Shown here: positions 7,026 to 17,700 of the stretch, piece after piece | How the letters are laid out: every line of letters starts with the position of its first letter | Position numbering within the stretch: the first letter of the stretch is position 1 | DNA from: an uncultured Ruminococcus sp. | GTDB taxonomy: Bacteria > Bacillota_A > Clostridia > Oscillospirales > Ruminococcaceae | Direction: 5' to 3' | Assembly: GCA_900315975.1 (NCBI GenBank) | Contig: ONBA01000011.1 | Coordinates: 1-64,000, forward strand | Length of the DNA stretch: 64,000 nucleotides | Translations under genes and position numbers: made by a program | The notes under the pieces: model-generated | The model's input: the letters and a program-made list of their open reading frames with translations, nothing else | Told to the model about the DNA's origin: nothing | Database searches by the model: none

Positions 7026-9896
7026 ATGAAAATAAACGATACTATCCACGGTTTTACCGTTACACGCATACAAAACGTTGACACAGTCAGTGGCGAACTC
7101 ATCGAGATGACTCACGAAAAATCCGGAGCACGTCTCGCATGGCTGAAAACCAACGAAGAAAACAAGCTTTTCTCAGTCTCGTTCAAGACTATCCCGACCG
7201 ACAACACAGGTGTATTCCATATCCTCGAACACTCCGTACTCGGCGGTTCTGAGCGTTTTCCTGTAAAGGAACCGTTCCTTTATATGCTGAAAAGCTCAAT
7301 GAACACCTTCCTCAACGCGATGACATTCCCCGACAAAACGATGTTTCCGGTATCAAGCCGCAATGACAGAGACTTCATGAACCTTACAAAAGTCTATCTC
7401 GACGCGGTATTCAAGCCGCTGATATACACTGTTCCCGAAATCTTCTATCAGGAAGGTCACCACACTGAATGGCGCTCACGAGATGATTCTCCGTTCTATA
7501 AGGGAGTAGTTTTCAACGAGATGAAGGGTGTTATTTCGTCGATCTACAACCGTATAGAGTGCGAAATGATGGCAATGCTCTACCCCGATTCATGCTACAG
7601 ATTTGAGTCCGGCGGACTTCCTGAAGCTATCCCCGACCTCACCTATGAGCAGTTCATCAATACCCACCGCAGATTCTATCACCCGTCTAATTCGTATTTT
7701 TACCTCGACGGAAATGTTGACATAGAAACTATCCTCGAACTCATCGACGGCGAGTACCTCTCTGCATACGACAAGAGCGGCGACGTTATCGACATAGCCG
7801 TGCAGAAACCGGTAACACCTGCCGAAAAGACCTGCCTCTACGAAATCGCTCCTGAAGAAGAAGAGGCAAAGCATACACACATCGCAGTCGGCAAGATAAT
7901 GGCTTCATGGGACGAGCGCGACAAGATTTTTGCGTGCATGGCACTGAGTGAGGCACTCGCGGGCTCGAATGAAGCTCCTCTGAAACGCGCTCTCCTTGAT
8001 ACAGGCAAGTGCCTCGACGTTTCATTCGGCATCAACGAGGGCATAATGCAGCCTTTCGGCGCTCTCAAAATATTCAACACTGATATGGAACACGCAGTTA
8101 AGCTGCTTGAGACAGTCCGCTCAACAGCCGAAACTCTCGTAAAAAACGGCATCGGCAAGGACGCTCTCGCCGCAGCTATCAACAGGCTCGAATTCCGTTT
8201 CCGCGAAGGCGAAGAGCCGAAGGCACTTCTCCGCTGCATAAATGCAATGTCATCGTGGCTCTACGGCGGTGACCTGCTCATGTATATCGACTGTGACAGC
8301 GTATTCAGCTTCCTGCGTGAGCAGATAGAAACAGGCTACTACGAAAAGCTGCTTACAGAGTGGCTGCTCGACGATACAGGCAGAGCAACTCTTTACATGA
8401 AGCCCTCGCACACTTACGGCGAAGAGCTCAAAGCTAAGGAGCAGGAGCGCGTCAATGCTGAGCTTGCAGCAATGAGCGAAGACGAAAAGGAACAGCTCCT
8501 TGCACTCAACAGCAAGCTCGACGAGTGGCAGGCTGCACCCGATACAGCGGAGAATATAGCCAAACTCCCGACCCTCCCACTCTCCGAAGTAAGTCAGCAG
8601 CCCCTTAAATTCATCACTGAAAAGACAACCGAAAACGGTATCACTATCCTGCGTCACCCTGCCCACAATAAAGGTATATCATCGGTAAATCTCTATTTCA
8701 CCATTGCCGACCTCAGCAAGCAGGAGCTTGAAGTACTCGCAATAATGTCCGACCTCATCTCAGAGCTGCCGACTGAAAACTGCTCCGGTGCAGAGCTTCA
8801 GCAGCGCATAACAGGTACACTCGGCGGATTCAGTGCAAATGTAGCGGTATACAGCCGAGAAGGTCAGCAGAAACTCTGCAAGCCGTATCTCGCAGTAAAG
8901 ACAAGTTTCCTCGACTGCAACACCGATAATGCTCTCTCTCTTGTAGGTGAACTCCTTACCAAGACAGTTTTCAACAACCCCGAACAGATACGTGAAATTC
9001 TTCTTCAGATAGATGAGGACATGAAGCAGGATATCATTGCTAACGGACACCGTGTAGCTATGCGCCGTGCACGCAGCGGAATGTCAGCAGAATCAGGAAT
9101 GAACGAACTGATAAACGGCTACGAAGCGTATAAGGCACTCCACGCGATAGCTAAGCCGTCCGATGATGAACTTGCAAAGCTGATCGCTGATATATCAGAC
9201 CTTGCAAAGCGAATCTTCTGCAAGGCACGTCTCACCGCAGGAACAGTTTCCGCAGAGGAGCTTTCTCTCAAAACTCTTATGGATATGCTCCCCGAAGGAA
9301 GTGCACCTGAATCAGAGGAGATGGAGTTCAGGCTCGAAACTCCGAAACATCAGGGAATCATCATACCGTCCGGAGTATCCTACTCAGGAGCTGCACTTCC
9401 CGAATACGAAAATGATACCCCTATGTGGAGCGTTCTCTCGACGATTCTTTCATATGAGTACCTGTGGAATGAAGTCCGCGTAAAAGGCGGAGCATACGGC
9501 ACAGGCTGCGGCTCAAACAGTCTCGGCGAGGTTGGATTCTACTCTTTCCGTGACCCGTCACCGTCAGGTGCTATTGCCGCATTTGAAGGTGCAGCAAACT
9601 TTCTGAAAGACTACTGCGGCAAGGATACCGATATCAGTTCCTATATTATAAGCAGTATCGCACAGAAAGAGCCGCTCATATCCGACCGCGCATACGGAAA
9701 TATCGCTGACGAGATATACTTCCGCGGTATAACAGAGGAAAAGCGCAATGCAAACCACAAGCGAATGCTCTCACTCACTGCCGATGACCTGCTTAATGCA
9801 GTTTCTTCACTTGAAAAGAGCGGCAGAATCTGTGTAATCGGTTCAGCCGAAGCAATATCCGCCTGCGGCACTGACTTTGCTACCGAATCTGTATAA
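7026..9896 (+). CDS. M16C (insulinase/presequence-protease type) zinc metallopeptidase
   Basis: This 956-residue protein has the full length of the M16C subfamily (Cym1/PreP, COG1026). The inverted zinc motif HxxEH is seen as 'HILEH' near residue 70, in 'FHILEHSVLGGSERFPVKEP'. The third ligand is expected in 'FNEMKGVISS' near residue 165. The second half has the C-terminal M16 motif region ('EVRVKGGAYGTGC'). Such enzymes form a clamshell and degrade small unfolded peptides; there is no signal peptide, so it should act in the cytoplasm. The start ATG has AAAGGAGA 5 nt upstream. It is monocistronic, with its own promoter and a shared convergent terminator at 9938-9982. Confidence 0.93.
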   Translation: MKINDTIHGFTVTRIQNVDTVSGELIEMTHEKSGARLAWLKTNEENKLFSVSFKTIPTDNTGVFHILEHSVLGGSERFPVKEPFLYMLKSSMNTFLNAMTFPDKTMFPVSSRNDRDFMNLTKVYLDAVFKPLIYTVPEIFYQEGHHTEWRSRDDSPFYKGVVFNEMKGVISSIYNRIECEMMAMLYPDSCYRFESGGLPEAIPDLTYEQFINTHRRFYHPSNSYFYLDGNVDIETILELIDGEYLSAYDKSGDVIDIAVQKPVTPAEKTCLYEIAPEEEEAKHTHIAVGKIMASWDERDKIFACMALSEALAGSNEAPLKRALLDTGKCLDVSFGINEGIMQPFGALKIFNTDMEHAVKLLETVRSTAETLVKNGIGKDALAAAINRLEFRFREGEEPKALLRCINAMSSWLYGGDLLMYIDCDSVFSFLREQIETGYYEKLLTEWLLDDTGRATLYMKPSHTYGEELKAKEQERVNAELAAMSEDEKEQLLALNSKLDEWQAAPDTAENIAKLPTLPLSEVSQQPLKFITEKTTENGITILRHPAHNKGISSVNLYFTIADLSKQELEVLAIMSDLISELPTENCSGAELQQRITGTLGGFSANVAVYSREGQQKLCKPYLAVKTSFLDCNTDNALSLVGELLTKTVFNNPEQIREILLQIDEDMKQDIIANGHRVAMRRARSGMSAESGMNELINGYEAYKALHAIAKPSDDELAKLIADISDLAKRIFCKARLTAGTVSAEELSLKTLMDMLPEGSAPESEEMEFRLETPKHQGIIIPSGVSYSGAALPEYENDTPMWSVLSTILSYEYLWNEVRVKGGAYGTGCGSNSLGEVGFYSFRDPSPSGAIAAFEGAANFLKDYCGKDTDISSYIISSIAQKEPLISDRAYGNIADEIYFRGITEEKRNANHKRMLSLTADDLLNAVSSLEKSGRICVIGSAEAISACGTDFATESV

Positions 9897-9937
9897 AACA
9901 AGTTTTCAAATATCCGGCACAGATAAAACAAATAATA

Positions 9938-9982
9938 AAAAATCGCACAGCCATAGGGTACTCCCCTTGCCGTGCGATTTTT
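9938..9982. terminator. Bidirectional terminator between peptidase and HD-GYP operon
   Basis: AAAAATCGCAC (9938-9948) pairs with GTGCGATTTTT (9972-9982). Both ends provide T-runs for the two converging genes. Confidence 0.85.
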
Positions 9983-9992
9983 CAATGATTTA

Positions 9993-12356
9993 TCAATCAC
10001 GATACATAAGGCGGATATCGGTAAGGGCGACACGGTTTCCGGTCAATACAGCGTAGACCGTTTTATTACCGTCGATAATAACAGTAGTGTTCTCAATAGC
10101 TATACCGAGGTTTTCGGTGCTTATTACTACCCTGCTGCCCTTTTTTGCAAAGTGTACCGAGCACTCCATGCCTTCTTTATTCATGCTCTTCCACTTATCC
10201 CAACCCGGAAAGCGATTGGTTTTCCGCATGAACAGGTCATTCTGTGCATATCTTTCATCAGTCGATACCTCACCGTTGAGCTTGATAAGTGCATACTCCT
10301 TATACCCTTTTCCGCCGACTTTTTTGTCCTCGGAATAAAACAGGATTATATACGGACAATGCCATACAAGATTTGCTGACGGCAGGCTCATTGTGTGAAA
10401 TTCTATATCCAGACCATCTTTGACCTCAACGCTTTCGGTATACGCACTTCTTGCGTGTTCGACCTGAACATTCGGCAGGTCGGACTCAAGACGGTCAATA
10501 TAGCTTATCTTGCTGACAATTTTACGTATACCGTCAGGCTCTGTCCTTTCGCCGGTTTGAGTAACAGTGATATTCCTCAAAGCACAGTTTTCACCGCTAA
10601 GGGAAATATAGGATTCACGCGAAACATCAGGGATAGCCATGACTACATCTACCGTGTGTGAACTGCTTACCATACGAATTGACAAATGGTCCTCATATCT
10701 TCCTGCCGTTATCTCATACTCGCCTGACGCTATTGCATCAGACTTATTCTCAGTTATCGTTACCTCCGTTTTTCTTGCATTGGTAGAAACTTCCCTTCCG
10801 TCAAACCACAATTCGCCGTACTCCACATAGTGATAGGCTTCAACTGTTTTCACCTCATTGTGCAAAAGTTTATCATATGAAGCAAATACGATAACAGATG
10901 GTGCAGAAAACTCCCCTGTCCCTGCTTTTTCACACGTAAAACGTATTTTGACGATATCGCGCTTGACCGGTATTCCGGCTGTAAAAGCATTTCTGTAGCC
11001 GATACAGTCAAGTTCACTTGCTATATCCGGTTCTGACTGCTTGTTCTGTTCTTTTCGTTCAGAGTCCATTATCTGAACCATTATATCGGAAAATTCGGGG
11101 TCAAAACGAAGTCCCGACTCCTTGATGAATTCCTCACGCACAGACTGATACGAACGATGCTTGCCGTTTCTCTCGCCGTCTATCATTGAATCATACGCAT
11201 CGGCAACTGCGATAATTCGAGATATTTTGGGTATCTCTTCGCCTTTCAGACCGTCAGGATAACCTTTTCCGTCGTATCTTTCACAGCAGTAGCGTGCATT
11301 CTGACTGAGATACGGATACTCCGTGATACTTGAAAGTATCTCACCGCTTAATACCGGCTGCTGCTTTTTCAGACGAACCTCTTCGTCAGTCAGTCCGTCC
11401 GCCTTTTGAATCACCGTATCCGGAATACCCATCATTCCGACATCGTGAAGCAGGGCTGAGTAGTAGACTTTCTCACATTCTTCCTCATTCATTCCTGCGG
11501 CAGAAGCAATTTTTCTTGCAGTTTCAGCAACTCTTACAGGGTGCCCCTCGGAAAAAGGGTCTTTCTTCTCAACAGCAGTAACAAATGCAGTAACTGTCTG
11601 GTCGAAAACTCGTTTCATGCTTCCGCGCTCTCTCTGAAGATTTCCGACCTCTATCTCGTGTGTACGCTCAACTGCATCATTTACATCAAGATAGTTGAAA
11701 ATATAAAGGAAAATCGATACAAGCACCATTGACATATTAACGATAGAAAGTCCGTAAGCAAATATCTGAATGATGCCTACTATTATAGGTACAAAGATAT
11801 ATAGTACCAGTGAGATATAGATAAGCCGGCTGAAAAATTTATTATACTGACGGATGACCGTAAACTGAATTATCGGCAGTAATACCGGAATTATATAGCA
11901 AATCAGGAATCCGGGTCCCCTGTGGTAATTATTCTGTCCGTCGAAATAATAGTACAGACCTGTGAACTGTGAAACAATAACGAGTCCCATACCAACAACA
12001 GCCCCTGCATTGACAATTTTCAGTCTTTTCGGAAGAGGCCGTGGTTTTGCCTCATCGTCAAGCAGGTCAATCAGGTAGAGATTGAAAACAAGAACAGTGG
12101 CAGATGTGATGAAGAAAACCATGAAGTTTGATATTCTCACCATATAAAACGCTGTACTGCTCTCGTCGCCCCTATAGAGATATGCCGCCCTGTCAAAACC
12201 GATAAGGCAGGAAGCGGTAAGCTCCATGAGTATCAGTATCCACTTTCTTCGCTTAGTGAGGAATCTTGTTACAAGCAGAAGAATCATCATAGTTGCACAA
12301 ACCGCACAGAGTGCCAGCATAATATTCAATTGGTGCGCTTTTATCCAATTATACAT
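9993..12356 (-). CDS. Membrane HD-GYP-family protein with degenerate metal site
   Basis: This is a 787-residue protein with seven or so N-terminal transmembrane helices (about 10-230), resembling a 7TM receptor-kinase sensor module. An HD-GYP domain follows (about 275-440), then about 340 residues of beta-rich sequence with no family I recognise. In the HD-GYP domain 'KDPFSEGHPVRV' and 'LLHDVG' are kept, but the usual HH of 'HHExxDGxGYP' is CC ('CCERYDGKGYPDG') and the Lys of HDxGK is Met. Family members hydrolyse cyclic di-GMP using those His ligands, so this copy may be inactive or regulatory. The start ATG at 12356 has AAGGAGC 7 nt upstream; a longer frame to 12410 has no ribosome site. 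It follows an intact HD-GYP gene by 31 nt. Confidence 0.85.
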   Translation of the reverse strand: MYNWIKAHQLNIMLALCAVCATMMILLLVTRFLTKRRKWILILMELTASCLIGFDRAAYLYRGDESSTAFYMVRISNFMVFFITSATVLVFNLYLIDLLDDEAKPRPLPKRLKIVNAGAVVGMGLVIVSQFTGLYYYFDGQNNYHRGPGFLICYIIPVLLPIIQFTVIRQYNKFFSRLIYISLVLYIFVPIIVGIIQIFAYGLSIVNMSMVLVSIFLYIFNYLDVNDAVERTHEIEVGNLQRERGSMKRVFDQTVTAFVTAVEKKDPFSEGHPVRVAETARKIASAAGMNEEECEKVYYSALLHDVGMMGIPDTVIQKADGLTDEEVRLKKQQPVLSGEILSSITEYPYLSQNARYCCERYDGKGYPDGLKGEEIPKISRIIAVADAYDSMIDGERNGKHRSYQSVREEFIKESGLRFDPEFSDIMVQIMDSERKEQNKQSEPDIASELDCIGYRNAFTAGIPVKRDIVKIRFTCEKAGTGEFSAPSVIVFASYDKLLHNEVKTVEAYHYVEYGELWFDGREVSTNARKTEVTITENKSDAIASGEYEITAGRYEDHLSIRMVSSSHTVDVVMAIPDVSRESYISLSGENCALRNITVTQTGERTEPDGIRKIVSKISYIDRLESDLPNVQVEHARSAYTESVEVKDGLDIEFHTMSLPSANLVWHCPYIILFYSEDKKVGGKGYKEYALIKLNGEVSTDERYAQNDLFMRKTNRFPGWDKWKSMNKEGMECSVHFAKKGSRVVISTENLGIAIENTTVIIDGNKTVYAVLTGNRVALTDIRLMYRD

Positions 12357-12387
12357 TTGCAAAGCTCCTTCCATTACGGTAAAATGA

Positions 12388-14538
12388 TTACGAACGATGT
12401 TCAGGTTCAAACTGACTGTAGTTTTTAAGAACTTCCTTGACAGCCGGAAGCGATTCCATAAACACCTCTACGCACTTAGGGTCAAACTGAGTACCAGCAC
12501 CCTCTTTAATAATTTCAAGAGCTTTATCAAGCGGAAATGCCGGCTTGTAGACTCTCGGCGAAACAAGAGCGTCAAACACATCGGCTACAGCCATAATACG
12601 TGCGGCAAGCGGTATGACCTCGCCATGAAGTCCCTCAGGATAGCCTTTGCCGTCCCATCTTTCATGGTGATATGCCGCCATATTTCTTGCTTCCTTCAGG
12701 TAATTCTCACCCTCTACCGTACTGATAGCCTTTTCCATAATCTTTCTGCCGGCGGTAGTATGAGTTTTTATTACAGCGTACTCCTCGTCGGTCAGTTTAC
12801 CGGGTTTATTCAGGACAGTATCGGGAATGTTTATCTTTCCTATATCATGCAGAGGTGCACTTCTTACAACGTCTGACATGAATTTATCAGTCAGCTTTTC
12901 AGGGTAATAACCCTTGCGTCTGAGTCCTTCAGCGATTATTCTGACGTAAGCCGACGTTTTCTGAACATGAGCACCGGTATCTGAATCGCGGTTTTCAACG
13001 AGGTCAGCCATAGTAATGATAAGACCGTCCTGCATTTTCGCAGTATTCTCTGAAAAATGCCGCAGACTGCGAAGCTGCTCAGTCTGATTCAGAGCCATAT
13101 TGCAGATAGCGTTATAAAGCTTTTCGACCTCATCACCGGTATGAATATCTACAGCACGTATCTCTCTTACATAATCGTCAAGTTTCTCCTGATTATTGCC
13201 GGCTGAAACGAACTTTTCAACAGTTTCGACCATATCGTTTATAGGATACATGATATAAACACCGGTCAGCCACAAAGCGTATGCGAGTACCAGTATAATC
13301 AGGCTCGCCATGATAATGAATACACGAATCAGGAAAGTGCTCATGTAGTCAGCCATATATTCAAGCGAAACATCAGCGCAGGCATAACCTTTGCAGTTTC
13401 CTTCGGCATCCTTTATCGGGTTATACACCGTCAACACCCAGCCTGACACACTGTTGCTCTCGACAGGCTTTATTTTTTCACCTGCCATAAGCTTAGGCAG
13501 CTGAGAAAGAAAGGCTTCTTCAAATTCACTCCGGTAGCCGGGAGCATTTGCCGGAGTGTCGTCCGTATCGAGGTCAAAAGCATAGTAACAGCCGTCCTCA
13601 CGTATCTGAATAATGTAAAGATACTTTACTCCAGCCGCATTTTCACGGATATGATAAAGCATATCTTCAGTTTCATTGTAACCTTCAACACTTCTTCCGT
13701 ATCTTATGTAGTCATCTATTTTATCGGGGTCAACCACGTCAGCGGCAAATTCGACTGCCGCCGTAGCTATCTCTGTTTTTTCCTGTTTTGCATTTATGAA
13801 GTAAAGACGTACACCAGTCCAGCCCATGAGTAAGGTAAGCGTCAATGTGACTGTAAGAAGCATGAAAACCATTCTTCTGTTGAGTGAGAACCTGCTGTCG
13901 CCGCTTATGGAATCGAGTTTTTTCATTTTCTCGACTGAAAGCGGACGCTGTTTCCAACCGCTTTCCCTGATTTTTTTCTGTATATTCTTCGGTATAAAAT
14001 GTATGCAGATAAGCACTACAGCAAGCGAAACTATCTTGTCCACAATATTGATAATAATACTGATTACCGTATTTATCAGCGGTTTAGAAGCATCAGCCAA
14101 ACCTCCGAAGATGTCCATAAGTACATTCGCCGAGCCATTATGACCTTTTTCGAGGGCACCCCACTGTATCAGCGAACATAGTCCACCGTTCAAAAGTCCT
14201 GCTGTAACAACAAATACAGCACAGCTGCTGATTTTTCTGAACGATTTCTCCCTTACGAACCAAGCGGTATATATAGCGATAATAACATTCACGATTCCAA
14301 AGTAAATCGCATTGCTGTTAAATGTCAGGCAGAGAATATTCGATACAAATGCGACCACTATTCCCGGAAACGAACCGCCAACAGCCGCCACAAGCATAGT
14401 ACCGACAGAATCGAAAATGCCGGTAAGTCCGCTGTGGTAGGAGATATATGATAATAAAACATTGATAACAATTCCAGCAAAAGCCAATATAGTACGGTAT
14501 TTTGCACCTTTATCAAATCGGCGTCTGTAACGTTTCAT
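12388..14538 (-). CDS. Membrane sensor HD-GYP phosphodiesterase
   Basis: This 716-residue protein has an N-terminal block of about five or six membrane helices (1-190) and a further helix near 230. An extracytoplasmic Cache-like sensor (about 250-400) follows, a second helix near 415, a HAMP-like segment, and a C-terminal HD-GYP domain (about 500-700). The motif set is complete: 'HDIGKINIPD', 'HHERWDGKGYP' and 'ADVFDAL'. This predicts cyclic di-GMP hydrolysis controlled by an extracellular ligand. The start ATG has GGAGG about 8 nt upstream. It is first in a two-gene operon with the degenerate homologue at 9993-12356; the pair may form a mixed complex (inference). Confidence 0.9.
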   Translation of the reverse strand: MKRYRRRFDKGAKYRTILAFAGIVINVLLSYISYHSGLTGIFDSVGTMLVAAVGGSFPGIVVAFVSNILCLTFNSNAIYFGIVNVIIAIYTAWFVREKSFRKISSCAVFVVTAGLLNGGLCSLIQWGALEKGHNGSANVLMDIFGGLADASKPLINTVISIIINIVDKIVSLAVVLICIHFIPKNIQKKIRESGWKQRPLSVEKMKKLDSISGDSRFSLNRRMVFMLLTVTLTLTLLMGWTGVRLYFINAKQEKTEIATAAVEFAADVVDPDKIDDYIRYGRSVEGYNETEDMLYHIRENAAGVKYLYIIQIREDGCYYAFDLDTDDTPANAPGYRSEFEEAFLSQLPKLMAGEKIKPVESNSVSGWVLTVYNPIKDAEGNCKGYACADVSLEYMADYMSTFLIRVFIIMASLIILVLAYALWLTGVYIMYPINDMVETVEKFVSAGNNQEKLDDYVREIRAVDIHTGDEVEKLYNAICNMALNQTEQLRSLRHFSENTAKMQDGLIITMADLVENRDSDTGAHVQKTSAYVRIIAEGLRRKGYYPEKLTDKFMSDVVRSAPLHDIGKINIPDTVLNKPGKLTDEEYAVIKTHTTAGRKIMEKAISTVEGENYLKEARNMAAYHHERWDGKGYPEGLHGEVIPLAARIMAVADVFDALVSPRVYKPAFPLDKALEIIKEGAGTQFDPKCVEVFMESLPAVKEVLKNYSQFEPEHRS

Positions 14539-14615
14539 TCATCTATCCTCCTTCAGGCAACACCTTATAAAGTATTCCTTGCAGTTTTCACATTAATATA
14601 ACTGTATATAATATT

Positions 14616-14644
14616 ATTATAGCATAAAAACGGTATCTTTTCAA
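14616..14644 (-). promoter_or_regulatory. Promoter of the HD-GYP operon
   Basis: On the minus strand TTGAAA (14644-14639), 17 nt, TATAAT (14621-14616). Confidence 0.75.
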
Positions 14645-14695
14645 GCTTCGGCGCATATTTTAGGAAAATTCACAATTCATACATATTTACAAGCA

Positions 14696-14728
14696 AAAAA
14701 ACTCCCGCGATTTCTCACGGGAGTTTTT
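14696..14728 (-). terminator. Terminator of the CE12 gene
   Basis: CGGGAGTTTTT (14718-14728) pairs with AAAAACTCCCG (14696-14707). On the minus strand the second arm runs into seven Ts. It starts 8 nt after the gene's stop codon. Confidence 0.85.
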
Positions 14729-14735
14729 ACCTTAA

Positions 14736-17700
14736 TTACTTTACATAGCCGGAAAGTCCGGAAATGCCCTGTGACTTGACTGCGTTTGCGATAAGTCCTG
14801 CAATGACCTTCGCACCGCCTTCATTGAAGTGGGTCATATCTGTAGAACCCTGTACAGCACCTGCCATGTGATACGAAACAGCCTTGTTATATCCTACTGA
14901 ATTGTAGTGATTTACCATTATGCCGTTTACGTCGATATACGGTACCTTGTACTTAGCGGCAAGCTTCTTGCAGGCATCACTGTAGTTTGTATAGCTTGCA
15001 GAGAACTTTCCGTTAGAGTAGGACTTTGCACTGAGTGTGCACGACATGAGTATGGGAGTTGCACCCTTTGCCTGAGTATCCTTGATGAACGATGTCATGT
15101 ACCACTCGTATGAACCCGATGAAGGATTGTCAACATTTCCGCAGGTAGGAGCGTATCTGTCGGCATTTGCCTTGCCTGCATCGTTGATAGCGAACTGAAT
15201 CATTACGAAGTCGCCCTTCTTGAGATTCTCAGTGATATATGCGAATCTGCCCTCGTCATAGTACTTCTTTGAGCTTCTTCCAGCCATTGCATAATTTGCA
15301 ACAGTTACGTCGTCTGAGAAATAATCACCGAGGTAATAGCCCCAGCCCTGTATCGGACCGCCCTGCTGACTCTGCTTGCTTGCATTGTAGTACATACAAG
15401 TTGAATCACCTGCGAGGTATACTGTAGGCTTGCTTCCATCAACTGTCTGATGACCTGCATTCGGGTCATAAAGTTCTGCTATGGGTTCGTCTGTGAGTGT
15501 GAGATTGATATAATCGAAGTTAGGACCGCCCTCGCTTACTGCTGACTCGAATTTGATAGTATTCTGTCCGGCTTTGAGCGGAAGAACGATTCCGTACTCG
15601 TTCCAGTCGGTCCATGAACCTGTTCCCGGGAAAGACTGCTGCCAGTATGAAGAGGTATTGTCGTTTACATAAACATTAGTCTTGCGGTCAGCAGTTGAAC
15701 CATTTGCGAAGCGGATATGTGTCATATAGTTTCCACTCTCACCAACGTTTACAGTGAAAGTGAGGTAACTTCCGACAGTGTTATTGAGGTTTACGTAACC
15801 TACATTCTGAGAATTACCCATGCCAGCGGAGGTCTTGGTGAATCCGGCATTTGTATCTTCAGCCCAGCCGTCGTTCCATACCTGGTCTACTGCATAGTAA
15901 TAGGGAGACGTAGTTGTTGTGGTAGTGGTTGTAGTAGTTGTCGTGGTCTGGGTAGTTGTTGTAGTTGAATTTGTCGTAACGGCAGGAACAGTCGGAAGCT
16001 GTCTGAGACCTGCGTCCACCATCTGAATGAAGAGCGCATCGCTCGCTGTTATTCCGCTTACACCGTCAACGTCTGCATTTATCTTGCCGTCAGGCTCAAG
16101 CTGATACTTGTCTTTGTTGCCTATAGACTGGAGAATAGCAACTGCGTCCGCAACGGTTACATAACCATCGCAGTTAGCATCGCCGGGCTTATACCTTCCA
16201 ACGGGAGCTGATTCTGTAGTTGTTACAGTTTCAGTAGTTGTAGTCGTGGGTACTGTCGTAGTAGTAGTCTCAACAGGCTTAGCCTTGACGAATACTGTGT
16301 AATTCATGCAGTTGTATTCAGTGCTGTTAGCTCCGAGAATCACCTGCTCACCTGCTGAGAAGTCCTTGCTGTAAAGAATGAATGACTCGCCGTTGCAAGA
16401 AACAGATGAACCTGTGTTAGTGTAAGAGCTGAGCCATGAAGGAGCTGAAACTCTGTTATCGAGCGCAACATAAACCGTAGAATCGCCGTTCACACTGAAC
16501 TTAGCCTCGTTGCCGGCATAGTTCTTTGAACCGCAGGCTGTTATGATATGCTCTGTACCGTCGAGAATTGAAGGAACAGATGAAACTGTGTAATCTCTGT
16601 CGCCGAAGAATTTCATGCCGGATTTTGTATCCTCGATACCCCATGCTGAAACATTAGCACTGTCGAGGACAGTAAGTCCGGAAATAAACTTACCATCAAG
16701 CGGAAGATTTACAGCTTCCGCAGTCCATTTCTGACAAGCGTGACCGTTTGTCTCCCACTGCTGAACGTTTGCACCTGCACTTGTGAGTGCTCCTCCTACC
16801 TCAACTGCCGACTTGTCGCCGGAAACCCTGGTAAGTATCGTGAATGAACCGTCGGAATTGCGCTTAAATTTGTACTGCTGATTATTTCCGCCGGTAAAAT
16901 TGTAGACTTCAACGTTCTGACCGTTTGCCGCCTTATTTTCAGCAATATCGAGTGCAAGTGAACTGTCGAGTGCAGATGTTATATAATAGTATCCGTCACC
17001 GGCAGATTTAAGCTTCCATGCGCTCTGCTTAGCAGGTGAATCCATTCCCTGCTGGTCAACGTTTGCACCGCTTTCAGCCTTGCCGTCAGCAACTTCCATA
17101 TAAAGTCCGCTGTTTACGTTCTTGAACGAGTAGTAAACATTCTCGTTCATCTCGACTCCGGAATTTCCGCTGAAATCGTAGAGTGTCGACATTATTTCCG
17201 CAAGCTTGACCGCACCTTTTTTGCTCTGGTGGAGGTCATCGTTTGAACCGTTTGCCTGTATTGCGTAGTATGAAGCCATTCCGTCATATCCAACTGATAC
17301 ACCGAAATTCTGCCACGGAGTGAAGAGGTCGAGGACTTCTACATTCTGCTCACTTCCTACAGCATCAAGCTCACCGCCGAGCCATCTTCCTCCGAGAAGA
17401 GGACTGCGCTGAAGGTCACCGCGGCGTCCCTGCTGTTTAACGAGGAGTACCGTTATACCCTTTGCCTTAGCCTTTTCTACCATTGTCGTAACGACCTGAT
17501 GATACTCTTCCTTAGTGGACTTGGCTGTATCGTTTATTCCAATCGCGATTATGTATATATCGCCCGGCTTGCCGTACTTTTCAACAGGTGCGAACTGTCC
17601 GCCGTTGTAGAATCCTATTGCAGTCTGACCGCTTGTCGCCTGATTTCGTACTTCCCAGTAGTTGCGGTCAACATAGTTGCCGAGGAACTGTCCCCAGCCG

